A DNA stretch of 64,000 nucleotides from an uncultured Pseudomonadota bacterium (GCA_902762295.1 CACWNX010000001.1:400702-464701), one strand, 5' to 3'. Positions 29,680 to 39,027 are shown, counted from the first letter of the stretch. Made by a program: numbers and translations. Notes: generated by a model not told the origin, from the letters alone.

Positions 29680-32600
29680 ATGAAAAAATTATTTTTATCG
29701 TTGTTGTTGATTTTTGGAGCATTTTCGGCATCTTTTGCAGCAAATAATGCGACAGATATTTACTTGTTAGCTAAAACAAAAAGCACATCCGAATTGAACA
29801 AAGTTGAAAATATAGATACTGTTGATGCTGATGGTAATACTGCTTTATGTACAGCGATAAAAGATAAGAATGTTGATGCGTATAATTTATTAAAAAAAGC
29901 AGGTGCAAACACAGGACACCAATGTGTAAAAAAAATACCACCAAAACAATATCAAGCATTTACACAAAAATTAGCCGCGGCAAATAAATCCTGGTCTTTT
30001 TTAGGACTCGGTAAATGGGCATGGACTGCTATTGGCGTTGGTGTTGCTGCTGGTGCAGGAATAGCCGCTATGTCTGGTGGCGGCGGGGGTTCATCTTCTG
30101 GTGATGGAGATAACACACCAGCATCTAATAATAATGGTAATAATAATATCTCGAATCATAATTGTATGGAAATGGGGTATACAGAAAGAGATTGTATAGC
30201 AGAAAATGGTTGGTTATTTGGCGATTCTTGTGAAGATGCGTATGGAACATGGTGGTATTGTCAGGCTGCGCCATGTCCATATTGGACAACCACATGTGAT
30301 GAAGGTTTTCATGAAACAAACAACACGTGCATATCTGGTGGAATTACATACAAAGAATGTGAGCTAACAACACTTGAATGCGGTGCAAATGCTATACAAC
30401 AAGGAACACAATGTATTTGTAATATAGGATATCAGAATTGGACAGAAGGTGTCGGGTGTTCGCTGATACCATTAAATTGCGGAGCAAATGCATATCAAAA
30501 TGGCATATCGTGTCAATGTGATTCAGGATACCAATCTTGGATATCTGGTATTGGCTGTTCATTAACCCCGATTGACTGCGGTGCGAATGCTACTCAGCAA
30601 GGAACACAATGCATCTGTAATTCTGGATATGAAAACTGGATAGAAGAAACAGGATGTTCCCCAACACCTATTGACTGCGGTGCGAATGCTACTCAGCAAG
30701 GAACACAATGCATCTGTAATTCTGGATATGAAAACTGGATAGAAGAAATTGGTTGTTCCGCAATACCAATCGAATGTGGCGTAAATGCAACCCAACAAGA
30801 GACACAATGTGTTTGTAATTTTGGTTATCAAAATTGGATATCAAATGTTGGGTGTTCTTTAATACCATTAAATTGCGGTGCAAATGCGACACAACAAGGA
30901 ACGTCTTGTGTTTGTAATTCTGGCTATGAAAATTGGATAGAAGAGATAGGATGTTCACCAATACCAATTGATTGTGGAGTGAACGCAACTCAGCAAGAAA
31001 CTCAATGTGTATGTGATTCTGGATATACTCAATGGACACAAGAATATGGTTGTTATACGGTGTTAGATTGCGGAACAAACGCATATCAAAATGGAGCGAT
31101 TTGTCAATGTAATCAAGGTTATGAAAACTGGATAGAAGGAACCGGGTGTTCGTTGATGCCGATTGATTGTGGTGCAAATGCAAACCAGCAAGAGACACAA
31201 TGTGTTTGTAATCCTGGATATACTCAATGGACACAAGGTTACGGATGCTATGAAACATTGGATTGTGGTGCAAATGCAACCCAAAATGGTTCTGAATGTG
31301 TTTGTAATCCTGGGTACATTCAATGGACCCAAGGTCATGGATGTTATACAGAAATAAATTGTGGTGAACATGCACATCAGGTTGAGACATACTGTCAGTG
31401 TGATTCCGGATTTGATAGTTTCGGTGGAATAGGCATTGGATGTACAAGACGTACTATTATAGTAGAACATTTTGACGAATCAGAATATAATATACAAAAT
31501 GAAGGTGATAGTGATTTTCGTGTAGCTTTAACAGGTGTGGCACACAACACCTTTTTGGCTACGGCTGATGACGATATAATCCTTAGTATTCCGAAAACTT
31601 TAAACATTATTAATAATGGTGATGGTGATGTTGAGTTGTCATTTACGTCCATTGCGCAGGTATTCAGGGGAAACACAACTCAAAATTTTTCTCGAACAGC
31701 AACAGGTACTTTGTTTTTACAGAATATTGGCAATGGAGATATTTACGGACGAGGTGGTTCTAATTCTATTATTTATTTAAATGTTAATAGTGGTATTGGT
31801 GGTGGAATGGCACAGAGTAATGCTTTTTTAGAAATAAACAATACTGGCGATGGTAATGTTTATGGTATGTATGGCAAGACAATAAACAATGCCAACATGT
31901 CTGGTTCTGTTGGTATATCAGGCGTACAGGCTTGGTCTCGTGGTACAATAAATATAGAAAATCATGGGAATGGAAATGTTTATGGCATGTATGATACAGA
32001 AACCAATACCCAAAGTGACAGTCTTATACATAATGCATATTCCAATGCAACGGCAGAATTTATCTCTAATGCGTCTCCAGCATATCCACTTCTGGTTAGT
32101 GGAAGTATAGTTATTTCCAACGAAGGAGATGGTGATGTTTATGGTATGTATGCTCATAATCGATTAATTGGTGCAACCGTTTCTAATCTATATCAAAGAA
32201 TTAAAGTAGATAGCTCTATATCTATAACAAATTCTGGTTCCGGCAATGTTTACGGCATGTATTCTGATTCAGATGTGATACCTGTCGGGATAAACGGGTC
32301 AAGTTCGATATCTATAACAAATACAGGAAATGGTAATGTTTATGGAATATATTCAAACGATAATAGGGCCGATGCGGATACTGATATATCTATCAGCAAT
32401 AATGGGACTGGTACTGTATACGGTGCTTTTGGAAGGATTGTAAACGGCATTGGGGATAATATTTTTACAATTTATAATCAATCAAATGCTGTAGCCTTTG
32501 GAATTTATGGTTATGGAACAGATAATGATAATACTTTGCGTATGTACAATGTTGCTGATGGTGATATTGTAGGAACGGGTGGATATGATAGTGGTAGTGG

Positions 32601-34530
32601 CGGTGAACATATGAATAGGTCTGGTACCGCTTATAGAGGATATAAATTTTTACATAATTTAGGTGATGGATGGGCAATAGGAATTTATGGGGATACGTCA
32701 TCTGTTGCATGGATGACTATAGATAGAGTGGGGAATGGTTCTTTTTTACCCTTGTCTGATATCGGTGGAACTGCAATCGGTGCATATGCAGAATCGGATT
32801 TATGGGTAGGTGGACCAGTAACTATTCAAAATGCGTCAACAGCATACGGGGCTTTTGCTGGTCAAGGTGCAAATGCCTTAGTTTTGTCATATTCAAGTCA
32901 AGTAAATTCAAATACAATATCGATTGAAAATTCTACTTTTGCCGTTGGTGTATATGTTGGTGAAAGCGGAACTTTGACTAATTATGGTAATATTTCAATA
33001 CAGAATGCAAGTACTGCATATGGTATATATGCGGCATTTAATTCAAATGTAACTAATTCTGGCAATATAACTATTACAAATTCAACTAATGCATATGGTA
33101 TATATGCAGAAGAAGGAGCAACTATATCAAACACGGGTACTATCAGTGTGAATGGCGCTTCCTGCCACAGTACTCAATGTGATGGTTCGGCAACATATGG
33201 CAATCAAATTGTTTTAAATGGGGCATTGCTCGTTAATTCTGGTGTAATAACAGCAAAAATATTAGATTTAGATAGTGCTAACGGTAATTTCTTAGCTGGT
33301 GCAGGTGCTAGATTTATTGTTGAAAACGAATTATCTGGTGATTTGAATATATCTAGCGACATTGTCCAAAGCGGTAACCAAACAACATATATAGCGGAAA
33401 ATATGATTGATGCAGGCGATGTATCTGGATTAAATGTTCGTTCTGCTTCTGCTATGTTCAATGCTTCGTTAGCGGATAACGGACACGATGTTGTTATGCA
33501 GATGAAAGATTTTAACGAATTGACTGATAACGCATCTTTGGCGGCATTCTTGAAAAATAATTACACTAACGGCAACGGTGCAGAATTATTTAGCACTTTG
33601 AAATCTATGGATAATATGTACGCATTCAATAACTCATTATCTGGATTGACGGGATTAAATACATTTACTCAATTTGCACATGAAGATTTATCTGCTATGC
33701 GTGAAATTAGTTTTTCAATGAATAATAAATTATTTGAAAATTCAAGTCGTGATAGTTTTGATATCAGTGATAGCACAGGTTATTTCTCGTTCAGTAATGA
33801 CCATAATGGCGGTTCTGGACGATATGGCATAAGCAGCGACAAGATATCAGATAATTGGAAACTTGGCTATGGTATGGCGATGGCAAATATCAATACTGGC
33901 GATGGAGATAATATGCATCGACAGAATAACTTGTGGTTATTCTATATGCCGGCAACATATACCAATGATGATATTGAATTGGTTATTGCACCAAAAGCTG
34001 GATTCGCACACAGCGAATATAATCGTCGCGGATATAACAATATTAACTATGATGGATATATTGAAAAACGCATCTTTGGTTTAATGAATGATTTGCGTTA
34101 TCCGTTGAACTTTGGTAATTGGACATTTGCACCAGATTTAGCATTTAATGCGATTGTTTACGACCAAAGCGGACATGAAGAAGAACAAGCATTCAGTTTG
34201 GTTATACCTGATGACAGGACTGTATCTGTTGAAACCGGATTGGGATTTTATACAAAATATGAAAAACAGTTGTCAGACGGCGGTAGATTCAAATTGAATT
34301 CTGGATTGATGTTATATCGTGAATTTGGCGATACCTATGATATTAAACTTGGGATGCGTGGTATGAATGGAACATTCAGTTTGTATAATAACGATTATGA
34401 ATATCGTGGTGCAGCAAGTTTAGGATTTGATTACACTGCTGGACGTTTACATATGTACGGTAATGCACAATATTTCATGGACAATGATAATTATATGAAT
34501 TTCAAAGGTGGTATCAGTTATAGATTTTAA
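29680..34530 (+). CDS. autotransporter with tandem EGF-like Cys repeats
   Basis: A 1616-aa outer-membrane autotransporter. A signal peptide (1-20) is followed by one ankyrin-like repeat (about 48-78) and a hydrophobic Gly/Ala segment running into poly-Gly (about 112-137). Eleven tandem Cys units then occupy about 232-590, each about 31-33 residues with a CGxNA ... C.C..GY..W....GC pattern. A long passenger follows (about 600-1290) rich in GDGNVYGMY-type turns, as expected of a right-handed beta-helix. The C-terminal beta-barrel (about 1340-1616) ends in YRF, the BAM recognition signature. The protein would display the repeats and helix on the cell surface, probably as an adhesin. Base use is more AT-rich than in core genes. 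Confidence 0.88.
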   Translation: MKKLFLSLLLIFGAFSASFAANNATDIYLLAKTKSTSELNKVENIDTVDADGNTALCTAIKDKNVDAYNLLKKAGANTGHQCVKKIPPKQYQAFTQKLAAANKSWSFLGLGKWAWTAIGVGVAAGAGIAAMSGGGGGSSSGDGDNTPASNNNGNNNISNHNCMEMGYTERDCIAENGWLFGDSCEDAYGTWWYCQAAPCPYWTTTCDEGFHETNNTCISGGITYKECELTTLECGANAIQQGTQCICNIGYQNWTEGVGCSLIPLNCGANAYQNGISCQCDSGYQSWISGIGCSLTPIDCGANATQQGTQCICNSGYENWIEETGCSPTPIDCGANATQQGTQCICNSGYENWIEEIGCSAIPIECGVNATQQETQCVCNFGYQNWISNVGCSLIPLNCGANATQQGTSCVCNSGYENWIEEIGCSPIPIDCGVNATQQETQCVCDSGYTQWTQEYGCYTVLDCGTNAYQNGAICQCNQGYENWIEGTGCSLMPIDCGANANQQETQCVCNPGYTQWTQGYGCYETLDCGANATQNGSECVCNPGYIQWTQGHGCYTEINCGEHAHQVETYCQCDSGFDSFGGIGIGCTRRTIIVEHFDESEYNIQNEGDSDFRVALTGVAHNTFLATADDDIILSIPKTLNIINNGDGDVELSFTSIAQVFRGNTTQNFSRTATGTLFLQNIGNGDIYGRGGSNSIIYLNVNSGIGGGMAQSNAFLEINNTGDGNVYGMYGKTINNANMSGSVGISGVQAWSRGTINIENHGNGNVYGMYDTETNTQSDSLIHNAYSNATAEFISNASPAYPLLVSGSIVISNEGDGDVYGMYAHNRLIGATVSNLYQRIKVDSSISITNSGSGNVYGMYSDSDVIPVGINGSSSISITNTGNGNVYGIYSNDNRADADTDISISNNGTGTVYGAFGRIVNGIGDNIFTIYNQSNAVAFGIYGYGTDNDNTLRMYNVADGDIVGTGGYDSGSGGEHMNRSGTAYRGYKFLHNLGDGWAIGIYGDTSSVAWMTIDRVGNGSFLPLSDIGGTAIGAYAESDLWVGGPVTIQNASTAYGAFAGQGANALVLSYSSQVNSNTISIENSTFAVGVYVGESGTLTNYGNISIQNASTAYGIYAAFNSNVTNSGNITITNSTNAYGIYAEEGATISNTGTISVNGASCHSTQCDGSATYGNQIVLNGALLVNSGVITAKILDLDSANGNFLAGAGARFIVENELSGDLNISSDIVQSGNQTTYIAENMIDAGDVSGLNVRSASAMFNASLADNGHDVVMQMKDFNELTDNASLAAFLKNNYTNGNGAELFSTLKSMDNMYAFNNSLSGLTGLNTFTQFAHEDLSAMREISFSMNNKLFENSSRDSFDISDSTGYFSFSNDHNGGSGRYGISSDKISDNWKLGYGMAMANINTGDGDNMHRQNNLWLFYMPATYTNDDIELVIAPKAGFAHSEYNRRGYNNINYDGYIEKRIFGLMNDLRYPLNFGNWTFAPDLAFNAIVYDQSGHEEEQAFSLVIPDDRTVSVETGLGFYTKYEKQLSDGGRFKLNSGLMLYREFGDTYDIKLGMRGMNGTFSLYNNDYEYRGAASLGFDYTAGRLHMYGNAQYFMDNDNYMNFKGGISYRF
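30376..31450 (+). repeat. 11 tandem Cys-repeat units within the autotransporter
   Basis: Each unit is about 90-99 bp. Two neighbouring units (starting near 30571 and 30670) are identical over at least 75 bp at the nucleotide level, while others have drifted, so the array appears to expand or contract by recombination or slippage. Confidence 0.8.
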
Positions 34531-34619
34531 CTGAGACCACGGCTTGAATTTGGTTTGTTTATGCGCGTTTTATAGAATATTGCCATCTTGATGTAAATAA
34601 ATATAACCATATGTGGATA

Positions 34620-34656
34620 AAAACCGTTCAAATCATATAGTTTATAACGGTTTTTC
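34620..34656 (+). terminator. terminator of the autotransporter gene
   Basis: AAACCGTT and AACGGTTT arms around a 17-base loop, followed by TTCTTT. The rest of 34531-34839 holds no gene; it is AT-rich and carries the upstream region of the next operon. Confidence 0.6.
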
Positions 34657-34839
34657 TTTAACTATTAAATTTCAACAGTAAATACGACTTTTTTGATAAA
34701 AACGCTTAAAAATGGCTCAAATTGGGCTTTTTTTTAGCTATTTTTGTGCGTTTTTTAGTTCGCGGGGGTCAAAAAACACGACATAATTTACTTAGGTTAA
34801 AGCAATAAAGCGAACCGTAATCAACAAAAAGGATATAAA

Positions 34840-35133
34840 ATGACAAAACAATCGAATCTCTTGAAACGATTTCAAGTGTGGATGGAACAAAATGGTTATA
34901 AAAAAATAACACAATCAAATTTACCGAGCACGATTTCGGATTATACTTCTTCTCTTCTTAGAATCTGTGCGTGGGAATCTAAAACACCAGAACAAGTTGC
35001 GGAATCTATTTCAACGATTTTACCGCAATATACAATCGGGGAACATTCTGCGCGTGGTCGTATGAAAAGTCGTGCTGTTCGTTGCAGTATTCGGGCTTTC
35101 AATAAGTTTTTGATTGAAACACAGGTGGCGTAA
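34840..35133 (+). CDS. small SAM-like/integrase core-binding-like protein
   Basis: A 97-aa basic, all-helical protein with ribosome site AAAAAGGAT. The pattern of helices and the C-terminal RCSIRAFNKFL resemble the N-terminal core-binding (SAM-like) domain of tyrosine recombinases, but no catalytic domain is attached. It could be a DNA-binding protein of the element. It is the first gene of a three-gene unit with 35135-35461 and 35478-35654. The resemblance is weak and by eye. Confidence 0.5.
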   Translation: MTKQSNLLKRFQVWMEQNGYKKITQSNLPSTISDYTSSLLRICAWESKTPEQVAESISTILPQYTIGEHSARGRMKSRAVRCSIRAFNKFLIETQVA

Positions 35134-35134
35134 T

Positions 35135-35461
35135 ATGAATAAGATTGCCGAATTAAACGATAAATTGCGAAAGAACTTATTTACACCTGGGCAAAACCAG
35201 GTGTTTATATCGCATGGTGTTAATTCTTTGCCGTATTTAGAACGGACTCGATTGTTAGATAAAGTTCAAAATTTTAATGACTTTAATCACGCAAACGACC
35301 CTTATAAAGAACATGATTTTGGGCGTATTGAACACCGTGGAATAAACTATTTTTTCAAGATAGATTATTATAACCAAACGATGGACGCAGGTTCTGATGA
35401 CCCTAGTAATCCAGATATAACAACCAGGGTATTAACTATCATGCGTGCCGACGAATATTAA
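35135..35461 (+). CDS. DUF3768 family protein
   Basis: A 108-aa protein; ATG 35135 is chosen since AGGTGG lies just upstream, and a TTG start 21 bases earlier lies inside the preceding gene. It has the hallmarks of DUF3768: an N-terminal IAELNDKLRK, a central NDPYKEHDFG, and FFKIDYYNQ followed by a DP-rich stretch and RVLTIMRADEY at the end. This family is frequent on alphaproteobacterial plasmids and integrated elements. Its function is unknown. The gene begins directly after the stop of the preceding one. Confidence 0.85.
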   Translation: MNKIAELNDKLRKNLFTPGQNQVFISHGVNSLPYLERTRLLDKVQNFNDFNHANDPYKEHDFGRIEHRGINYFFKIDYYNQTMDAGSDDPSNPDITTRVLTIMRADEY

Positions 35462-35477
35462 ACCAAAGGACAAAGAT

Positions 35478-35654
35478 ATGATTGCAGCAGTTAGACAAGT
35501 TGGAAATCAAGTCAGAGTGTATAACGAACGCGGATTGGTATTGTTTATGAAATGCGGTGAATTAGTTGGATATACCGGTAATACAGTCAGCGTAAAATTA
35601 AATCATACTGTGTGGTGCTATGATTCAAGTGGAAGGTGTTTGTTTGGAAAGTGA
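35478..35654 (+). CDS. small protein of unknown function
   Basis: A 58-aa protein starting at ATG 35478 (ribosome site AAAGGA). It is probably a small beta-barrel or SH3-like fold: alternating hydrophobic strands with Gly turns (GYTGNTVSVKL, VWCYDSSGRCLF). Two cysteines lie near the C terminus. It is the last gene of the 34840-35654 unit and is followed by a terminator. Confidence 0.55.
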   Translation: MIAAVRQVGNQVRVYNERGLVLFMKCGELVGYTGNTVSVKLNHTVWCYDSSGRCLFGK

Positions 35655-35657
35655 ATT

Positions 35658-35690
35658 AAAACCCGCTGATTTGTTTCAACGGGTTGTTTT
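35658..35690 (+). terminator. terminator
   Basis: AACCCG ... CGGGTT stem with a long loop and a T run (GTTTTTT), right after the stop at 35654. Confidence 0.7.
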
Positions 35691-35828
35691 TTACATTTAA
35701 TCCATATTTGACGCGTGGGCTGCTCCTTTTCTTTCGGCTTATGTTTACCTATCTTTTCTGTTTTCGGCTATCCACGCTTGGTTTATGTTATGATATGACC
35801 TGTTTGGCGAACCACATTAACCAGGAAT

Positions 35829-36599
35829 CTACACTTTTAATCGTCTGTGTTGGTAATTAGTCGGGTTTGTATTATTAACCGGTTGCTTTTTACGATAACC
35901 ACACAATTCATTAAGTTTTTTCCAATTCGTCTTTGGTATATCTTTTAACGCATAATGTGGTTCGTGTATAATTCTAATCGGTACGGGGGTTTTCTTTGGT
36001 TGCCGTTTATACAATGCAAATAATAATTCCGTATCAATTATTCTATATGGGTCAAAATCACCTTTGGCATCAACAAATAGTTCTTTTGCACCGTATGAAT
36101 AAACATCAACGGTTTCAATCTCTTTCACATCAATTGTCTCTGGCGGTAATCGTAATTTCCTTGAAACCAACGCAAAAAAATCTTGAAAATTCTGTATCGA
36201 AATATCATTATGATAAAAATATATATGGAAATGAAATGTTGTTGCCTGTCCGTTTTCTGCAAAAATAATGCCAGGTATTAGATGTCGATTCAAGTGTCTG
36301 CCATACATATCGCGTTCAAATTGATACAGGATTTCATATAACTTTTTGTACGACAAGTCTAATTTTGTTCTTCGCATGAACTTTGGAAATTGGATACTGA
36401 CGAAGCAATTTGGGTTTATTTTATCGTCAAACCATTCTTCAATTTTTTTCTTCATCTTTGTCTTTTGTTCATCTGTGAATGTTTTATCTTTTTCTGTTTC
36501 ATTGGTTGTTGTATTTATTTCTGTTGTCATTGTTTTTTTCTTTGTTTCTTTATTTATATTATTTGGACAAAGCACATTTTCATATATGCGCTTATCCAT
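35829..36599 (-). CDS. candidate HUH replication/relaxase endonuclease
   Basis: A 256-aa protein; an in-frame ATG at residue 24 is an alternative start. Three motifs of single-strand-specific HUH endonucleases occur in order: motif I-like FVSIQFPK (about 66-73), the HUH motif HFH at 123-125 inside FHFHIYF, and YGAK at 169-172, a YxxK motif with Tyr169 as the probable nucleophile. Spacing is like Rep proteins of rolling-circle plasmids and ssDNA viruses. The protein would nick an origin and attach to the 5' end. A long hairpin lies about 2 kb away. No known Rep family is matched by name, so this is a motif-based call. No helicase domain is present. Confidence 0.55.
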   Translation of the reverse strand: MDKRIYENVLCPNNINKETKKKTMTTEINTTTNETEKDKTFTDEQKTKMKKKIEEWFDDKINPNCFVSIQFPKFMRRTKLDLSYKKLYEILYQFERDMYGRHLNRHLIPGIIFAENGQATTFHFHIYFYHNDISIQNFQDFFALVSRKLRLPPETIDVKEIETVDVYSYGAKELFVDAKGDFDPYRIIDTELLFALYKRQPKKTPVPIRIIHEPHYALKDIPKTNWKKLNELCGYRKKQPVNNTNPTNYQHRRLKV

Positions 36600-36769
36600 C
36601 TATTGATTTCAGATATTTATTGTTTTGATGGCGGATTTCAGCTGACCCATCAGTTCCAATATCGTCATAGGCACTCGTGTTTTCCAAATGAACAGAGAAT
36701 GTCGGAACCTGTTATTTTTATAGAACGCAATTTTTTTGACAGAACAGCCCAAAAAATTTCCAAAACACA

Positions 36770-36807
36770 AAAAAACTGGTTTGCCTGACGGGTCATACCA
36801 CAAAAAA
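36770..36807 (+). repeat. copy 2 of a degenerate 36-38 bp repeat
   Basis: An A-run, TGGTTTG, a GC-rich centre and ATACCACAAAA, matching the block order at 29451-29486. The rest of 36600-36801 shows no gene. Confidence 0.4.
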
Positions 36808-36828
36808 TCCCCCAAACGAATGGGGGAC
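36802..36828 (-). terminator. terminator of the methyltransferase gene
   Basis: On the minus strand CCCCC-ATTCGTTT-GGGGG is followed by ATTTTTTG, just beyond the stop at 36833. Confidence 0.75.
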
Positions 36829-36832
36829 ACTA

Positions 36833-38659
36833 TCAGAAATCTTTGTGTTGAATCTGATAAATCAGTTGTGCAAAGCAACGATTTAAAACCGTCGGGCAAA
36901 AATGTTCACCCAACATAGTCCGAAATTCATCATCTGTCACAACAATATCATCATTAGTTTGTTCAAATTCAGATTCAGACACAGGACCGTCTTTACACCA
37001 GATATTACCTTTGCCGTCTCTGATTTTGATGTTACCCGGCAATTCAAAATCTTTCGGCATCCCCATCAACACCAGAATTTCGTATGGTGTTCTGTATCGC
37101 GCGTCAGATTGTGTTCCGTCTTTTCTGATACGGCCTGCCGGAAAACAATGTGAAGGTGCACGAAAATGCGAAGATTCACCAGTGATTGTTGGTGCTGGTC
37201 TATCACCATGTGCACGCTTTATTTCCACTCTATCTTTCGTTTTTGGATTAATAACAACCTTGGATGTCTGTCCAGCAGACATGTTTTTCAAAGCGTCAAC
37301 GATTTCAGGTTCCAAATCCAGCGCATAATGCAAACGATTGAAATCAATTCTGTGTTCGCCTGCTTCTATGGATGGAATACCCCACAAACACACTTCTTCT
37401 GACATTTTAAATTCGTCTGGCTTTGGAAATTTCCATACATTGTCCGCGGTTATTTCAGTCGTGCCAAGAATTTTCTGCACCAGTTCTTTTTTGATACCCA
37501 AAACGATTGACCGTTCACGCTTTTCACCGGTGCCATAATTATCCGCATCCAAATAATCGATATTGGTGATATAACCCAATCTATCGGATGTTTGTCTAAT
37601 GTAATCATAGATTGTGTCATAATTTTCATCTTTTATTTTATCCGGACAAGCACCCAAAAATTCCGGCACATTTTCGCACATATAAACATCTGGTGCACCA
37701 TCTTCCACAAATTGCATACCATGCATTACCAACGAAGCATTAACATGGTGCACATTTTGTTTGCCGGCTTTACTAAAATTTTGGCAGGGCGCAGAAAACA
37801 GCACAATACGACAATTATTGGCTTTGTGTGCTGCCAAGATTTTTTGATATACATCCGGTTTGGTGATATCACCTGTTATGACATCACAATTATTGCCATA
37901 CAATGCTTTTTGGATTTGGACGCGTTTTTCCAAAAGTTCGTTTGATACCTTTACTTTTATATTTAAATCTTTCAACATATATGTTCCCAGACCAATATTG
38001 CTAAACAGGCTGGTTGCATTCCAAGGTTCATCAAATTTTATACCTTTTGGCAAAACCACATCAGAAAACACACCCTGACATTCGTGTTTACCCAATCTTG
38101 GTTCTTTGGGTTTAGAATTTCTTTTGATTGTCAATGCCGAATTAATAGTTGGAAAATCGTCATTTTCAATTGCTTTCTGTTTTGCCGCCGCTACACAATC
38201 CGCGTCCAATTCACAGATATTTCGCCACAGTTTATTTTTCCGAAATCCGTTTATTGTCATTATCGTGTCTTTTTTTAGACGGTTTTCTTCAATTTCTGGA
38301 CCGCTACCCACAGTATTACCAATCGCTCGGACTGCATCTGCGATTTCAACACATGTATCCAATGCTGCACCGATAACACATCGTGCGAATTTCAATGCGT
38401 GTAAACCTTTAACAGATGTTTTGCCATACAATCTAATATAGTTTGCGGCTATTTTGCTTGCGGCTTCACACCGTGTGATAAAAGACATTGTGTCTGACGG
38501 TGTTGTCGGTAAAGCAGGTGCCACCAGAGGTGCAAGTGCTGTTGTTTGTGGTTCATTATTTTTACTTTCAAATGATTTTTCACCATTTAAAAATGCGTTT
38601 CTGTTTTGAACCATTTTTTCAAGGGATGATTCTGTCCCCGTATTTTGTAAATAATCCAT
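36833..38659 (-). CDS. orphan C5 cytosine DNA methyltransferase with N-terminal extension
   Basis: A 608-aa enzyme. Motif I is FSNIGLGTY (about 219-227), motif IV holds the catalytic Cys in APCQNFSKAG (C292), motif VI is ENVPEF (about 329-334), motif VIII is EKRERSIVLG, and motif IX/X regions follow near RYRTPYEILVLMG and the C terminus. It should methylate cytosine at C5 in a specific site. The first 190 residues are an extra, mostly helical domain of unknown type. No restriction endonuclease lies next to it, so it is an orphan methyltransferase, as often carried by phages and elements for protection or regulation. Confidence 0.9.
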   Translation of the reverse strand: MDYLQNTGTESSLEKMVQNRNAFLNGEKSFESKNNEPQTTALAPLVAPALPTTPSDTMSFITRCEAASKIAANYIRLYGKTSVKGLHALKFARCVIGAALDTCVEIADAVRAIGNTVGSGPEIEENRLKKDTIMTINGFRKNKLWRNICELDADCVAAAKQKAIENDDFPTINSALTIKRNSKPKEPRLGKHECQGVFSDVVLPKGIKFDEPWNATSLFSNIGLGTYMLKDLNIKVKVSNELLEKRVQIQKALYGNNCDVITGDITKPDVYQKILAAHKANNCRIVLFSAPCQNFSKAGKQNVHHVNASLVMHGMQFVEDGAPDVYMCENVPEFLGACPDKIKDENYDTIYDYIRQTSDRLGYITNIDYLDADNYGTGEKRERSIVLGIKKELVQKILGTTEITADNVWKFPKPDEFKMSEEVCLWGIPSIEAGEHRIDFNRLHYALDLEPEIVDALKNMSAGQTSKVVINPKTKDRVEIKRAHGDRPAPTITGESSHFRAPSHCFPAGRIRKDGTQSDARYRTPYEILVLMGMPKDFELPGNIKIRDGKGNIWCKDGPVSESEFEQTNDDIVVTDDEFRTMLGEHFCPTVLNRCFAQLIYQIQHKDF

Positions 38660-39027
38660 TTTTTACTCTTTTTTTTGCCGCAAAAACCACCCCACCATTT
38701 CGGTGTCTATTAGGTTCCTGCGAAATTAACTTGAAGATTTGTTTTAACCTAAATCACCAATCGGCAATTTTCGGTTGCAAGTAAAAAATGGTTTTGTATA
38801 ATTAAGATGTTTCAAGTCTCTTATACAACCATTTTTACTTGGCTTGTTTTGTTGAGATTCTAGGGGTATGACTTTATGTTGTGCTCCTTTTTTGTTATTA
38901 ACTTGGGCACATTATAAGCGACAATTATCGGTTTTAATATCACCGTTTTTAATCTGTTGTATACCACGCTCAGTGCGAGTTTGCTGATTTTCGAAAAAAT
39001 TTAGACTACACAATTTTCAATCAAAAA
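38660..39027. other. gene-free region with a long inverted repeat
   Basis: No coding frame. A 21-24 bp near-perfect inverted repeat (38778-38801 with 38821-38841, loop 19 bases) dominates it. The rest is AT-rich; it includes the upstream region of the methyltransferase. Confidence 0.6.
38778..38841. repeat. long inverted repeat (hairpin)
   Basis: The left arm begins CAAGTAAAAA and ends TGTATAA; the right arm begins TTATACA and ends TTTTTACTTG. Only two small length differences interrupt the pairing. There is no T run of terminator type. It could be an origin hairpin, a recombinase site or an operator. Confidence 0.7.

Noticed and set aside
30376..31450. Possible CRISPR array because of regular 90-99 bp repeats
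   Set aside because: The repeats are in frame, encode Cys units of one protein and have no unique spacers.
29771..31470. Several open frames on the minus strand of the autotransporter gene
   Set aside because: They mirror the repeat structure of the plus-strand gene, have no ribosome sites and vanish outside the repeats.
36609..36899. A 96-aa minus-strand frame after the methyltransferase
   Set aside because: It overlaps the methyltransferase end and its terminator in another frame and has no start signal.
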